Shown one piece after another: positions 19,219 through 28,854 of a DNA stretch of 64,000 nucleotides; position 1 is the first letter of the stretch, and every line of letters begins with the position of its first letter. The translations under genes and the position numbers were made by a program. The stretch comes from Mucilaginibacter sp. OK268 (GTDB lineage Bacteria > Bacteroidota > Bacteroidia > Sphingobacteriales > Sphingobacteriaceae): assembly GCF_900103125.1 (NCBI RefSeq), contig NZ_FNJV01000002.1, positions 558,001 through 622,000 on the forward strand, written 5' to 3'. A model generated the notes under the pieces. It made no database searches, was not told where the DNA came from, and saw only the letters and a program-made list of their open reading frames with translations.

Positions 19219-21426
19219 TTATACTTTAATACCGAAGCCGACATTGAAGCCAATGCCATCAGCGGGTAAAATGCCCGGACCGGGTAAAATAGTTATCCTG
19301 CGCGTAAAATACTTAGCATTCAGCACGTTATTAAGGTTGCCAAAAATGTGATACTTCTTTAAAAAGCTATAATCAAACGCCCAGTCAAAAACATGATAAG
19401 CAGGCACAATGCCACTTAAACCCGTTGGATTAAAAATGGCATTATTGGCATCAGTAAAATTTTTGCCAACATAACTAAATTGCAGGGTGGTAGTAATGTG
19501 CTTGTCTAAATAGGTTAAGCCTGCACGGTCTATCCATGTTGGTGTCCCTTCCAGCCAGTTGCCTACTAAGCTGATATTGGTTGCACCCGCGGTAATTGAT
19601 CCGCTGGTATAACGCGCATGATCATAGGAGAATGAGTTGAACAGGCGGATATCACTGGCAGCAGACCGGTCAAATACCTGCCTTAAAGATACTTCTGTAA
19701 AAATCTCTGCACCTTTAGCCACACCGTTCCCTATGTTAGTGGTATAAATATAGGTTTGTTTTGCAGCATTCACTTCTGTAAGATTACCTATTCTTTTACC
19801 ATAATAAACATAGTACAAGTCAAAATCATAATTAAATATAGTACCAATATTACCACGGTATCCCAGATCAGCACTGTAACCACGGCTATCCTTTAGATTA
19901 GGATCTACAATGGCCAAATCGTTACCAGGAATAATATTAGCGTAAGCGAATGGATGGTAAGCCTGGGAAATATTTCCGTAGACCTGGCTACTGTGAGTAA
20001 CCTGGTATTGAAGCCCGGTGCCAAAAAGCGGGAAATTACGTTTGTTGCCATAAGATACATGATCAACCGCATTATCTATCACCCCGTTAAGACTAGTGTT
20101 AATGATCTCAAAACGGGCTCCTGGCGTTATCGTAAATTCAGGGGTAATTTGGAAGGTATTTTCTGCAAAGGCGGCATAATTATGGGTACTTAAATGCAAA
20201 TCGATACCATAGGGCTTAACAACGGTAAGGTCGTAATCAGAGCCGGTAGTCCCGGTTGCTTTTTGCCTGCGCATGGTGCGTTCTGTAAAATAGCGCAACC
20301 CTGAGGTAAATGTACTATATAGGTTACCCAGTTTGTATTGGGTGAGCAGACGGGCTTCGGTGGTAAAACCATAATAGTAATCGCGATCAACCTGGCGGGG
20401 ATTATAATTGTTTAATTTTTTATTCACCGTATCTGCTACGCCAGGGTTATTTAAAAATTGCACGCTGTTGCGTTGACCAATAATGCCATGCGAAGTCACT
20501 TCCAGTTTGGTGCGGGCGCTCAATTTGTAATTAAATAACAAAGCCGGGATATTGATTTCAGGATCAAAATAATTACGGGTGCGGGTGGATTGACGACCGT
20601 TGGCATTAAACTGCGCATCGTTTAAACCGCCTGCATCCTGTTCAAAAAAGTTAACTCTTGAGAATTGCAGAGCAATACTTCCTTTATCATTAAACTGGTA
20701 CTTCAGGCTGCCATAAAACCACTGCCCGTTAAAACGTGAATTATTCCGCCAGCCATCACCTGATCGCTGTGCATAATAACCGTAATAATTCCATTTACCA
20801 CTTTGGCCGCCAATGGAATTAAAGGAGTTGAAATAATGATTAGAGCCCGCAGTCTGTTCGCTTTCCGCGCCGAAAACCTTCGTACTATCACCCTCCTTGA
20901 TCTTGTAATTTACCATCCCGCCAAACTGGCTGCCAAACTGCAACGCCGAAGCCCCTCGGACGATCTGGATCTGACTTACAGCATTAAACTGGGGGATGTA
21001 ATGCGCTTCAGGGTAACCAAACAGGTCGGAATTGGTATTATAGCCATTTTGGCGAACATTGGTTTCATTGGAGCGGTGCGTATCCGTACCACGTGTTCCA
21101 ATATTAACTTGAAAACCATTGCCGCTCATTTCCCAAACATTTACGCCTGGAATAGTGGCAAATATGGTACGAATGGTGCTGTTGGCCAGGTTGGCTCTAC
21201 CTGCCGCCGGAGTAATTGAAAAAGTCTTTTTCCCTGCAAACAGATAGGTTCCATCAACATCTAGCAAGTGTTTAAATCTACTATCCCTTATCACTACGCT
21301 ATCCAGTGTTGTTGTGTCCTTTACTGTAGATTTCGGTCGCGGCGAATTCGTTTGCGCATATAGGTTTATAATGCAAAAAAAACATCCCACTAGTGCGATA
21401 AAACTTTTTTGTAGATTTCTTTTCAT
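19219..21426 (-). CDS. TonB-dependent outer membrane receptor, FecA-like
   Basis: The 735-residue protein starts with a signal peptide ending NLYAQ and a short N-terminal segment with a TonB-box-like LDSVVIRDSRF. The plug follows directly (FATIPGVNVWEMSGNGFQVNIG, QIQIVRGASALQFGSQFGGMVNYKI), with no carboxypeptidase-D domain and no SusD partner. The rest is a beta barrel ending GFGIKV. This is the plan of siderophore or ferric-citrate-type receptors, although Bacteroidota use such receptors for many ligands. It sits between two molybdenum-hydroxylase operons and is divergent from the second, so it may import the substrate or a metal needed by those enzymes. That is inference from position. Confidence 0.92.
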   Translation of the reverse strand: MKRNLQKSFIALVGCFFCIINLYAQTNSPRPKSTVKDTTTLDSVVIRDSRFKHLLDVDGTYLFAGKKTFSITPAAGRANLANSTIRTIFATIPGVNVWEMSGNGFQVNIGTRGTDTHRSNETNVRQNGYNTNSDLFGYPEAHYIPQFNAVSQIQIVRGASALQFGSQFGGMVNYKIKEGDSTKVFGAESEQTAGSNHYFNSFNSIGGQSGKWNYYGYYAQRSGDGWRNNSRFNGQWFYGSLKYQFNDKGSIALQFSRVNFFEQDAGGLNDAQFNANGRQSTRTRNYFDPEINIPALLFNYKLSARTKLEVTSHGIIGQRNSVQFLNNPGVADTVNKKLNNYNPRQVDRDYYYGFTTEARLLTQYKLGNLYSTFTSGLRYFTERTMRRQKATGTTGSDYDLTVVKPYGIDLHLSTHNYAAFAENTFQITPEFTITPGARFEIINTSLNGVIDNAVDHVSYGNKRNFPLFGTGLQYQVTHSSQVYGNISQAYHPFAYANIIPGNDLAIVDPNLKDSRGYSADLGYRGNIGTIFNYDFDLYYVYYGKRIGNLTEVNAAKQTYIYTTNIGNGVAKGAEIFTEVSLRQVFDRSAASDIRLFNSFSYDHARYTSGSITAGATNISLVGNWLEGTPTWIDRAGLTYLDKHITTTLQFSYVGKNFTDANNAIFNPTGLSGIVPAYHVFDWAFDYSFLKKYHIFGNLNNVLNAKYFTRRITILPGPGILPADGIGFNVGFGIKV

Positions 21427-21922
21427 TGGTAAGATTAAGGAGAAATGAATGATTTAAAGTATCATACGTTATACATTATCAAATATATCGATACAAACAA
21501 TAAAATATTCGTATTTATTTTAACTATTTATATCATCTATAAAGATTGATATCATTTCGTCCTTGATTATCTATTAACACCACCTTGATTTGTTATTAAT
21601 TTTTTCTGTTCGGTAAAATTATATCAATCTACAACTGGCACTCAATAGCCTACCTAATATTCTTCCATGCATCTAAATAACATAAAATAGCTTAATAATA
21701 TTACAGTACTATATTTTTCAATTCATAGTATTATTAATGTCTTAAATATCAATTTACCATTGCTTAATATCGTTATATTTATATAAACATAACGATATTA
21801 TATTAATTTTTAATTCATTTTATTCATATTAATTAAAAGTATTATATAAGCGTAATTGATATTTATATTTATATAACATAATTTAAACGTAAATATTTAA
21901 ACCTGCCTAATCCTTAAAAACG
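21427..21922. promoter_or_regulatory. AT-rich divergent promoter region with long inverted repeat
   Basis: This 496-bp spacer lies between the TonB receptor (minus) and the lipoprotein-cytochrome gene (plus) and is strikingly AT-rich. At 21765-21800 two perfect 12-bp arms, TAATATCGTTAT and ATAACGATATTA, flank a 12-bp spacer. That is too symmetrical to ignore and could bind a dimeric regulator or form a cruciform. No ORF or known riboswitch pattern was recognised. Confidence 0.5.
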
Positions 21923-23392
21923 ATGAACAAACACCGTATGCTTTGGATCGTTGTATCCATTTTTATGATCGCTATTATAGCTCGCTGTTCAGCCCCGGAT
22001 GGCCAACAAGGCGAACACACAGGAAGCACTGAAGAGAATAAAAACACATTTCCGGATTTCGGGGCCATGATCCCGATAAACCAGTTTATCAAGCAGTATC
22101 CAGGCCAAAAAGTTTTCAAACTAAGCCAGGACTATCCAAAAACCCTAGCCGGTGAGGATAAAATTCCCGATTTCTTTAAAATTCCGTTTGATGATAAAAG
22201 CAGATGGAAAGAATGGCTGATGGCAGCCCGTGATTATTGCTTTGATGGCATGATTGAAGCTAATTTCGTGGCACAGGATAATAAAAAGCATAATTGGTAT
22301 CACATGCCATGGCTGCATTATGGCCCGCTTGCTTCCGAAGGTTTTAACGGCCTGGCCAAAGAAGCTCCTATTAACCCATACCAGCTCTCCCCCCAGCAAA
22401 AACACCCCGGACAAGTATATGCCCTTGGATTTTATAATGATTTTGCTGGTCATATACTGTATAAGATGTGGGATACTGCTAACGATCCTGATCCATTTGT
22501 TACTCAGGGACCTAAGGGAGGTTTTCCTGAGGGCACAGTTATATTTAAACTGCTATATACGGACCTGGATTCTACAGATGTACCTTATCTTAAAGATTCA
22601 TACGAAAGAAACGCTTACATCACACCCACATTTGCCGATAGTGTTAACAGGGTTGTCAAAAAGGTACACCTGATACAAATGGATATTATGGTACGGGATA
22701 AAAGGGCCGAAAAGTATGGCACCGGGTGGATATTTGGTAACTTCTGTTATAACGGTAATCTGAATAATGGTAAAACCATGCGCGAAAGAGTGAAAAACCT
22801 CGTTCCGGTGGGTATACAGTTTGGAAATGATCCACAATATAAGACTAACTGGATAAATCCTTACCCGGTCATTAAAACCATGATTAACGATACGCTGAAA
22901 GAAACCTTCATCAACGCCTCGGCTGACCTTCCACCACAGCATCTTGGATGGGGAGGCAGGCTTGATGGACCGGTTGATTTGAATACAGCCTCTTGTATGT
23001 CATGTCACCAAACTGCCGAGTTTCCACAAGTAGCAGCCTTGGTACCTGATGAGGCCTTTATCGGTGATACACTGGCAAATGGAGCTATGGGCCATCTTAC
23101 ACAAACGAACGATCCGGCCTGGATAAAATACTATCAGAATTTCAGGTGTGGCACGGCTTATAATCCTAAACAAGCCTTGTCAAACGATTTCTCTTTACAA
23201 ACATCACTGGCCTTAGGTTACTACTGGGATTGGAAAAATAAAAACATAGGCGGGTATTATGCCAATCAATTTTCTGGTGTTGAGCATGTCGTAAGACGCG
23301 GCGGGGTACCATTTAAAAGAGCCCGGATACTCAAAAAGGCAGGTCCGAGACAGAAAGCAAATGTACTGCCTGAAAACCAGGGCAATTTTTAA
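21923..23392 (+). CDS. Monohaem c-type cytochrome lipoprotein
   Basis: The 489-residue protein has an N-terminal hydrophobic segment ending IIARC at residue 24, a probable lipoprotein signal with an unusual Arg before the Cys. One haem c motif is present, C358-M-S-C361-H362, in TASCMSCHQTAEF. The large part before it is rich in aromatic residues and has a conserved-looking segment GTGWIFGNFCYNG, which I cannot assign to a named family. It is followed after 38 bp by the large xanthine-dehydrogenase-like gene, so it is probably an electron acceptor or partner for that enzyme. That pairing rests on context, and the enzyme itself shows no export signal. Confidence 0.75.
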   Translation: MNKHRMLWIVVSIFMIAIIARCSAPDGQQGEHTGSTEENKNTFPDFGAMIPINQFIKQYPGQKVFKLSQDYPKTLAGEDKIPDFFKIPFDDKSRWKEWLMAARDYCFDGMIEANFVAQDNKKHNWYHMPWLHYGPLASEGFNGLAKEAPINPYQLSPQQKHPGQVYALGFYNDFAGHILYKMWDTANDPDPFVTQGPKGGFPEGTVIFKLLYTDLDSTDVPYLKDSYERNAYITPTFADSVNRVVKKVHLIQMDIMVRDKRAEKYGTGWIFGNFCYNGNLNNGKTMRERVKNLVPVGIQFGNDPQYKTNWINPYPVIKTMINDTLKETFINASADLPPQHLGWGGRLDGPVDLNTASCMSCHQTAEFPQVAALVPDEAFIGDTLANGAMGHLTQTNDPAWIKYYQNFRCGTAYNPKQALSNDFSLQTSLALGYYWDWKNKNIGGYYANQFSGVEHVVRRGGVPFKRARILKKAGPRQKANVLPENQGNF

Positions 23393-23430
23393 GTAACCGT
23401 ACTCCGTAGTTAATTAAAGCTGATATCACC

Positions 23431-26400
23431 ATGAGTAATTCCATATCCTTCTTTTTGAACGGCCGGCAAGTTGTTGTACAGGACCCGGCCGTCGATACCT
23501 TATTAATAGATTACCTGCGGTCGCCCGAGGTTAATCTCGCCGGACCCAAAAAACCATGTGGGCAGGGTGGTTGCGGTGGTTGTACCGTGATCCTCTCAGA
23601 TTGGGATGAGAAAGAAAAAAAAGAAAATCACCGAGCCATCAATTCATGTCTTCGACCGCTGATCGCGGTTGACGGCATGGTTGTTACAACCGTTGAAGGC
23701 ACGGGCGGTGCACGACGGCCTAACCCCGAATTTCTTACGCAAACCCAGGTATCCAGCCGTGCGGCTCGCCCTGCAGACCTCCCCTTACCAACCGAGGTAC
23801 TACAGGCATATGACGAGGCGCAAGCCAAAAGAGCTGAAGTAGCCATGGCCGTTGAAAAGGCAGAAAACACGGTTGCATCACCAAGCCTCTTGCTGCAAAC
23901 AGCTACTTCACAACACCCATCAGAACTCACCCACATGGGTATGAATCCTGTGGCGCATCGTCTGGCTATGAACAACGGCACACAATGTGGTTATTGTACC
24001 GTTGGCTTTGTCATGAACATGTCTGAGTTCATTTTCAATAACCCAAAGGCTACAAAAAAAGAGATCGAAGCTATCTTTGACGGAAATATCTGCCGTTGTA
24101 CTGGTTACCGGCCTATACTTACCGGGATGAAAACCTTTGCGTCAGACTGGACAGAACAGGACGAAATAGATCGTATGAAATGCCTGGGCGATGAGGCAGT
24201 ACTACAACAGCTAGCGGCACCATTCATCGTTATTCCCTTTCCGCTGGAAGCTAAACAACCTGCACCGGCTGTATCGGTGTCAAATGATAAAAGACGATGG
24301 CTGAGTCCTGTTTCGCTTGGCGAACTAATTAACTACTGGAAAACTTACAAGCAGGACAAACCTCATATCGTAAATGCCAATACATCTTATGGTATATACA
24401 AGCAAGAATTCCTGGATGCAAAGAGCCTGATCGATATCAGTCATGTGCAGGAATTAAATTTCTCCCCGGTTATTGATGCCAAGGGCATAAAAGTAAGTGC
24501 GGGTACAACTTATAGCCATTTGATTGATACCCTGGAGCGGGCTTTAAAGAAATATCCGGTTAATATACCTGAAGGCAGGGATCGGGAGACTATGCCATGG
24601 GGAGCTGTACTTTTTATGGCACAACGTACAGCCGGAAGGATTGTAAGAAATGCTGCAACCGTGGGTGGCAACGCCATGCTGGTTTTTAAACATATTGCTG
24701 CAGGTACAGGTGAGCCATTTCCATCAGATTTAATGACCGCGCTTTTGGGATGTTACGCCCAAATTGAATACATTGATCCCGATAATTTTTACGGGCAAAC
24801 TACCACTGCATATATTGATGACCTGTCAGTCATCATTAAAAATCATCCTGACCTGGCAACAAGGATGATCCTGATATCTGTTTATATACCTTTTGGAGAT
24901 ACTAATGATGTTCAGCTGGCGCAAAAGGTTGCGCTGCGAGATGTAAATGCCCATAGCATCGTTAACTCAAGCTGCACTATCAGGTTAGGAACCGATCTTA
25001 AAGTAACCCACGCCGCAATCGTATTTGGAGGCCTGGCCCCATTTCCATGGAGGGCCGTGAGCACAGAGGTTATGCTGCAAAACACGGTATTATCGATGGA
25101 AAAGATACCTTTCCTCGTCGAAACTCTTAACCGCGAGGTTGGTGTGATATTATCACAATGGGCACCCAGGATGAAAGACCTTCCTAATGAAGGCTTTACC
25201 CAAGCCTATAAACAGCAGTTAACCGCATCGTTCCTTTACAAAGCAATTGTGAAAGCCTTACTTGAAAAAGGAGGCTCCGTGCCGCCGCACCTAAGATCGA
25301 GCGGTGACATTACCTGGGGTAGGTGGCCTGTTAGTAATGGTCTGCAGTTTTATGAACCGCAGGGATTCAGGGCACCGGTAGCGCAGCCTTACGTTAAATT
25401 TACGGCGATGGAACAGGCCTCTGGTCAGTTACATTATACGCATGAACTGCCAGTCCCTCCCAATACAGTAAACGGGGCGCTGGTACAAAGCAGGCGTGCA
25501 CTGGCTGATTACCATTTCATTATTCCCGGGAAAAAGGGACGTGCAAATACGGCCGATTTGCGTAACCATCTTTCGCAAACATTTTCCAACTTCATTGACC
25601 TGGTGACCAGTGAAGCCTTCAAAAATGGTGCTACCAATATGCAGGGCATGGGATCTGATCAGCCTGTGTTTGCTATTGATCAGGTTAATTATGTTGGTCA
25701 GACCATTGCACTGGTAGGAGCAAAAACCGAGCTTGATGCAGGCGTAATCGCTGAGTATGTTGCCGACAATTGCGTTGGCTACACAGCAGTTCAAATAGAT
25801 CCTGATCCTAAAAGCTGGAAGAACAAACCTGTTTTAAGTATCGATGACGCTCTGGCTCATGGTAATGTCTATCCCGATTGGCCTACTACAGCCAGCTTTA
25901 ATTCGCATATATGGCGTATTACCAGGCCCGGCACGCAGTTGACCTGGATTAATGAAAAAGATGCACTTGATAAAAAGATAATTAACCGAACCGGGACGGT
26001 AGATGGGAATATTTGCCAGATTGTTGAAGGAACACAGCTTACAGGTGGCCAGGTACACTTTTACATGGAAACTCAGGCTGCCATAGCCGAACCTACAGAC
26101 GGTGGCAAAATGGTGCTCAAATCGTCTACTCAAAGCCCCATGACTATTCACGGCACCATTGCATCAGCACTGGGAGCACAATATAATAGCATTGACATAC
26201 AAGTACCACCGGTTGGCGGCGGCTTTGGTGGTAAAACAGAGCAAACTCGTTTTGTGGCCGCGGCAACCGCTGTTGCTGCAAAAGCCCTGAAAAAAACTGT
26301 CAGGCTGGCGCTTACCCGTGAACAGGATACCGGTATGATTGGTAAACGTCACGCCTATTATGCCCAATACCAGGTGGCCATAGACAAGGGCGAAACAACA

Positions 26401-27993
26401 CCGGCAAACAAGGGTGTGATCAGGGGCTTCCTGAACCGGATGTGGGGCGATGGCGGCGCATTTTATGATTGTTCATTCATTGTTTCCAACTGTATTATTA
26501 CGCGGTCAGATAATGCCTATCGCATTGCCAATTTCCAGACGCAGATTGATGTTTGCCGTACCAACACCGCTCCTTCAACCGCGTTCAGGGCTTTTGGTGA
26601 TGTGCAGGGTAAAGTGATGATGGAAAATGCTATTGATGACGCGGCATTCTCCATTAACATGACTGCCGAAGAAGTACGAAGGATAAATTTGTATGACCGT
26701 GGCGATGTCACACCATTTGGCCAGGCACTTTCTTATTGTTATATGAAGGATGTTTGGAAATATCTGAAACAGGTTTGTAATTACGATATAAAAGTTGCGG
26801 ATGTTGAAGAATTTAATCAAAAAAATAAATGGCGTAAGCAAGGGATAGCTATTATGCCGGTGAAATATGGCTCGGGTTATAACCTAACTATGCTTGAACA
26901 GGCAGGCGCTATGATCTCGGTATACCAGGGGGATGGAAGTATTATTATTCATCAGGGTGGTGTAGAAATGGGGCAGGGTTTGCTGACGCAGGTGCGCCAG
27001 GTAGCCTCCTATATTTTGAATGTACCCATGACGCTCATCGAGATTGAAAGCCCTAAAACCAGTATCGTTACCAATCCAACCAGTACCGGGGCTTCAACCG
27101 GAACAACCTACAGCGCGGAAGCGGTTAAGCGTGTATGCGAACAGTTGAGAAGCCGTATAACAGAGTTTGGATACGAAATGCTAAAAATCAAGGGCGACGA
27201 CTGGTGTGGAAATCAGGGGATTGACTTTTGGAATTATGGAGCAGCTGGCTGGCAGGCGAAGCCTAAGAGAGGCGGACGACACCCCATTATCTGGCAAAAC
27301 CTGGTAGCAATGGCTTATCAAAACAGGGTTAGCTTAACCTGTAGTTTAAATATCCCCATCCATGGCGGCGAGGTGCCTTTCCCCAATATTACCTATAAAA
27401 CATATGACCAGCAACCCATAATACCAGGCTACGAGAGTAGTAAGACTGGTGTGCCCGGCGAATTTGATTCTTTCAGCGGGTTTACTTATTCTGCGGCTTG
27501 CTCTGTAGTTGAGGTTGATATACTAACTGGTGAAACCAAAATATTGAGTTCTGATATCGTATATGATGCCGGCTGGAGCATGAATCAGGCTATTGACATT
27601 GGCCAGGTAGAAGGGGCTTTCGTGCAGGGCATTGGTTATGTACTTTCTGAAAAATTGGTATTTGAGCCGGATGGCCCCGATGCAGGGCGATTAAATACGT
27701 TAAACACTTGGACCTACAAACCACCGGCAACTACCAGCATCCCCCTCGAACTGAACGTCCATCTTTTCCCAAGAAACTCGGTGAATGTTCCGGAAAGCCC
27801 TACGGATATCATGTCTGCCAAGGAAATTGGGGAACCTCCATTGGTATTAGCAGCATCTGTATTTTTCGCTGTTAAGGCTGCTATCCGGGCTTCGAGGTTA
27901 GAGCGGGGCTTAAGTGGTTTGTTCAGGTTTGATGCGCCTGCAACTGTGCAGGAGGTAAGCCGAGCTTGCGAGATAGATAATAATTACGCTTAA
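23431..27993 (+). CDS. Single-chain xanthine dehydrogenase-like molybdenum hydroxylase
   Basis: The 1520-residue protein fuses all xanthine oxidase family domains. The 2Fe-2S ferredoxin domain has C43, C48, C51 and C73. The second 2Fe-2S domain has C186, C189, C221 and C223. An FAD domain follows (about residues 285-530, with VRNAATVGGNAML). The molybdopterin part then contains GGGFGGKTEQ near residue 930, TAFRAFGDVQGK, GGVEMGQGLLTQV, and the catalytic glutamate E1468 in AKEIGEPPLV. It is about 190 residues longer than animal xanthine dehydrogenase, partly through an insert of about 60 residues between the two 2Fe-2S domains. It has no Tat or Sec signal. The TAFRAFG context retains the Arg that binds purines in bovine enzyme, but the substrate cannot be fixed. 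Confidence 0.93.
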   Translation: MSNSISFFLNGRQVVVQDPAVDTLLIDYLRSPEVNLAGPKKPCGQGGCGGCTVILSDWDEKEKKENHRAINSCLRPLIAVDGMVVTTVEGTGGARRPNPEFLTQTQVSSRAARPADLPLPTEVLQAYDEAQAKRAEVAMAVEKAENTVASPSLLLQTATSQHPSELTHMGMNPVAHRLAMNNGTQCGYCTVGFVMNMSEFIFNNPKATKKEIEAIFDGNICRCTGYRPILTGMKTFASDWTEQDEIDRMKCLGDEAVLQQLAAPFIVIPFPLEAKQPAPAVSVSNDKRRWLSPVSLGELINYWKTYKQDKPHIVNANTSYGIYKQEFLDAKSLIDISHVQELNFSPVIDAKGIKVSAGTTYSHLIDTLERALKKYPVNIPEGRDRETMPWGAVLFMAQRTAGRIVRNAATVGGNAMLVFKHIAAGTGEPFPSDLMTALLGCYAQIEYIDPDNFYGQTTTAYIDDLSVIIKNHPDLATRMILISVYIPFGDTNDVQLAQKVALRDVNAHSIVNSSCTIRLGTDLKVTHAAIVFGGLAPFPWRAVSTEVMLQNTVLSMEKIPFLVETLNREVGVILSQWAPRMKDLPNEGFTQAYKQQLTASFLYKAIVKALLEKGGSVPPHLRSSGDITWGRWPVSNGLQFYEPQGFRAPVAQPYVKFTAMEQASGQLHYTHELPVPPNTVNGALVQSRRALADYHFIIPGKKGRANTADLRNHLSQTFSNFIDLVTSEAFKNGATNMQGMGSDQPVFAIDQVNYVGQTIALVGAKTELDAGVIAEYVADNCVGYTAVQIDPDPKSWKNKPVLSIDDALAHGNVYPDWPTTASFNSHIWRITRPGTQLTWINEKDALDKKIINRTGTVDGNICQIVEGTQLTGGQVHFYMETQAAIAEPTDGGKMVLKSSTQSPMTIHGTIASALGAQYNSIDIQVPPVGGGFGGKTEQTRFVAAATAVAAKALKKTVRLALTREQDTGMIGKRHAYYAQYQVAIDKGETTPANKGVIRGFLNRMWGDGGAFYDCSFIVSNCIITRSDNAYRIANFQTQIDVCRTNTAPSTAFRAFGDVQGKVMMENAIDDAAFSINMTAEEVRRINLYDRGDVTPFGQALSYCYMKDVWKYLKQVCNYDIKVADVEEFNQKNKWRKQGIAIMPVKYGSGYNLTMLEQAGAMISVYQGDGSIIIHQGGVEMGQGLLTQVRQVASYILNVPMTLIEIESPKTSIVTNPTSTGASTGTTYSAEAVKRVCEQLRSRITEFGYEMLKIKGDDWCGNQGIDFWNYGAAGWQAKPKRGGRHPIIWQNLVAMAYQNRVSLTCSLNIPIHGGEVPFPNITYKTYDQQPIIPGYESSKTGVPGEFDSFSGFTYSAACSVVEVDILTGETKILSSDIVYDAGWSMNQAIDIGQVEGAFVQGIGYVLSEKLVFEPDGPDAGRLNTLNTWTYKPPATTSIPLELNVHLFPRNSVNVPESPTDIMSAKEIGEPPLVLAASVFFAVKAAIRASRLERGLSGLFRFDAPATVQEVSRACEIDNNYA

Positions 27994-28051
27994 TTATTTA
28001 TTAATTCATTGCTGTTTAAATAGCAGCAGTACATTGTTTTAATAGTGGCAC

Positions 28052-28232
28052 CAACTGGCAAAACGAAACCTGACGGAGTTCGAACCCTAAAAACAGCCTC
28101 TATTATCCGCAATCACACTTTTTGTATAAAACCACTGTTTATTATCAAAACATCGAACCGTTTCCCCGAACTTCTAATTACCTATTAATCAATATTATGA
28201 AACAAAAAAGGCTGTCTTTTCAGACAGCCTTT
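28052..28232. repeat. Imperfect intergenic direct repeat, copy 1
   Basis: This 181-bp stretch aligns end to end with 32406-32589 at roughly 85 percent identity by eye. Shared landmarks are CAACTGGCAAAA at one end, CAAAACATCGAACCG in the middle and a hairpin at the other end. The copies have the same orientation and flank the GH92 gene and the broken GH3 gene. No long ORF is shared. Similarity stops right after the hairpin. Confidence 0.75.
28207..28232. terminator. Rho-independent terminator-like hairpin
   Basis: Perfect 10-bp arms AAAGGCTGTC and GACAGCCTTT surround a 6-nt loop, with an A tract before and T residues after. The hairpin could terminate transcription in either direction, here most likely of the xanthine-dehydrogenase-like gene ending at 27993. 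The equivalent hairpin in repeat copy 2 has a mismatch (GGCTATC). Confidence 0.65.
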
Positions 28233-28632
28233 GAAACTTGGGGCAAATAACTGTGCAAAATCCGCACCGTTTTGTAGAAGAATTGATCAAAATAGGCCGT
28301 TTTTCAAAAATTATTATGCCCTAACAATAAATTTTAATTATCAAATATATCTGCAACTAAATCAGAAATTGAGGTGCAATTGAACAATTTTTCTAGGCTT
28401 TTGTCTAAATTGTCGGCACTGGTAAATGCAACTATTTTCTCTTAACTTGAAGAGTTCATGTTCTTAAGAAGCTATTTAAGGAATTCGATTCCATTACGTG
28501 ATAGAAGTCAGTATATCCCTCAAATCACTATTAAATTTATACCCTGATAATCAGAATTAGTAAAAATACACTATCCGCTAAATTAAAATGTAGAGTATTC
28601 TTAAAAGAAGAGAATATTCCTGATTATGCAGT
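28233..28632. other. Intergenic stretch without recognised content
   Basis: This 400-bp AT-rich stretch lies between repeat copy 1 and the broken gene fragments. No ORF, RNA or strong repeat was seen in it. Confidence 0.5.
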
Positions 28633-28854
28633 TTATTTGGATACTACTAATATCAACCATTGCATTACCCCCAGATCACAATCAAATTTGATTATCGGGT
28701 TCATATTCTTCTTATCCTGATCAACGGTAAAACTTATCCATTTCCAGCTACCATTCCGTTCGAGCATCTTTATATTCTTAAAACTGTGCGCATCTTTCCA
28801 GTGCAACTTGAACTCTGTCAGTACATCAGAGCCCTGATTACAGAAGCTATACAT
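28633..28854 (-). pseudogene. Unidentified C-terminal gene fragment
   Basis: The frame reads sensibly as protein (TEFKLHWKDAHSFKNIKML, then GSWKWISFTVDQDKK) up to a stop at 28633-28635. It has no credible start. It directly abuts the point where the GH3 remnant loses its similarity, so it looks like the 3' end of another gene, or of the same gene after a large internal deletion. I do not recognise the family. Confidence 0.45.

Noticed and set aside
21427..21922. A riboswitch upstream of the TonB receptor or the Mo-enzyme operon
   Set aside because: The spacer is almost purely AT and has no conserved core of cobalamin, TPP or molybdenum-cofactor RNAs.
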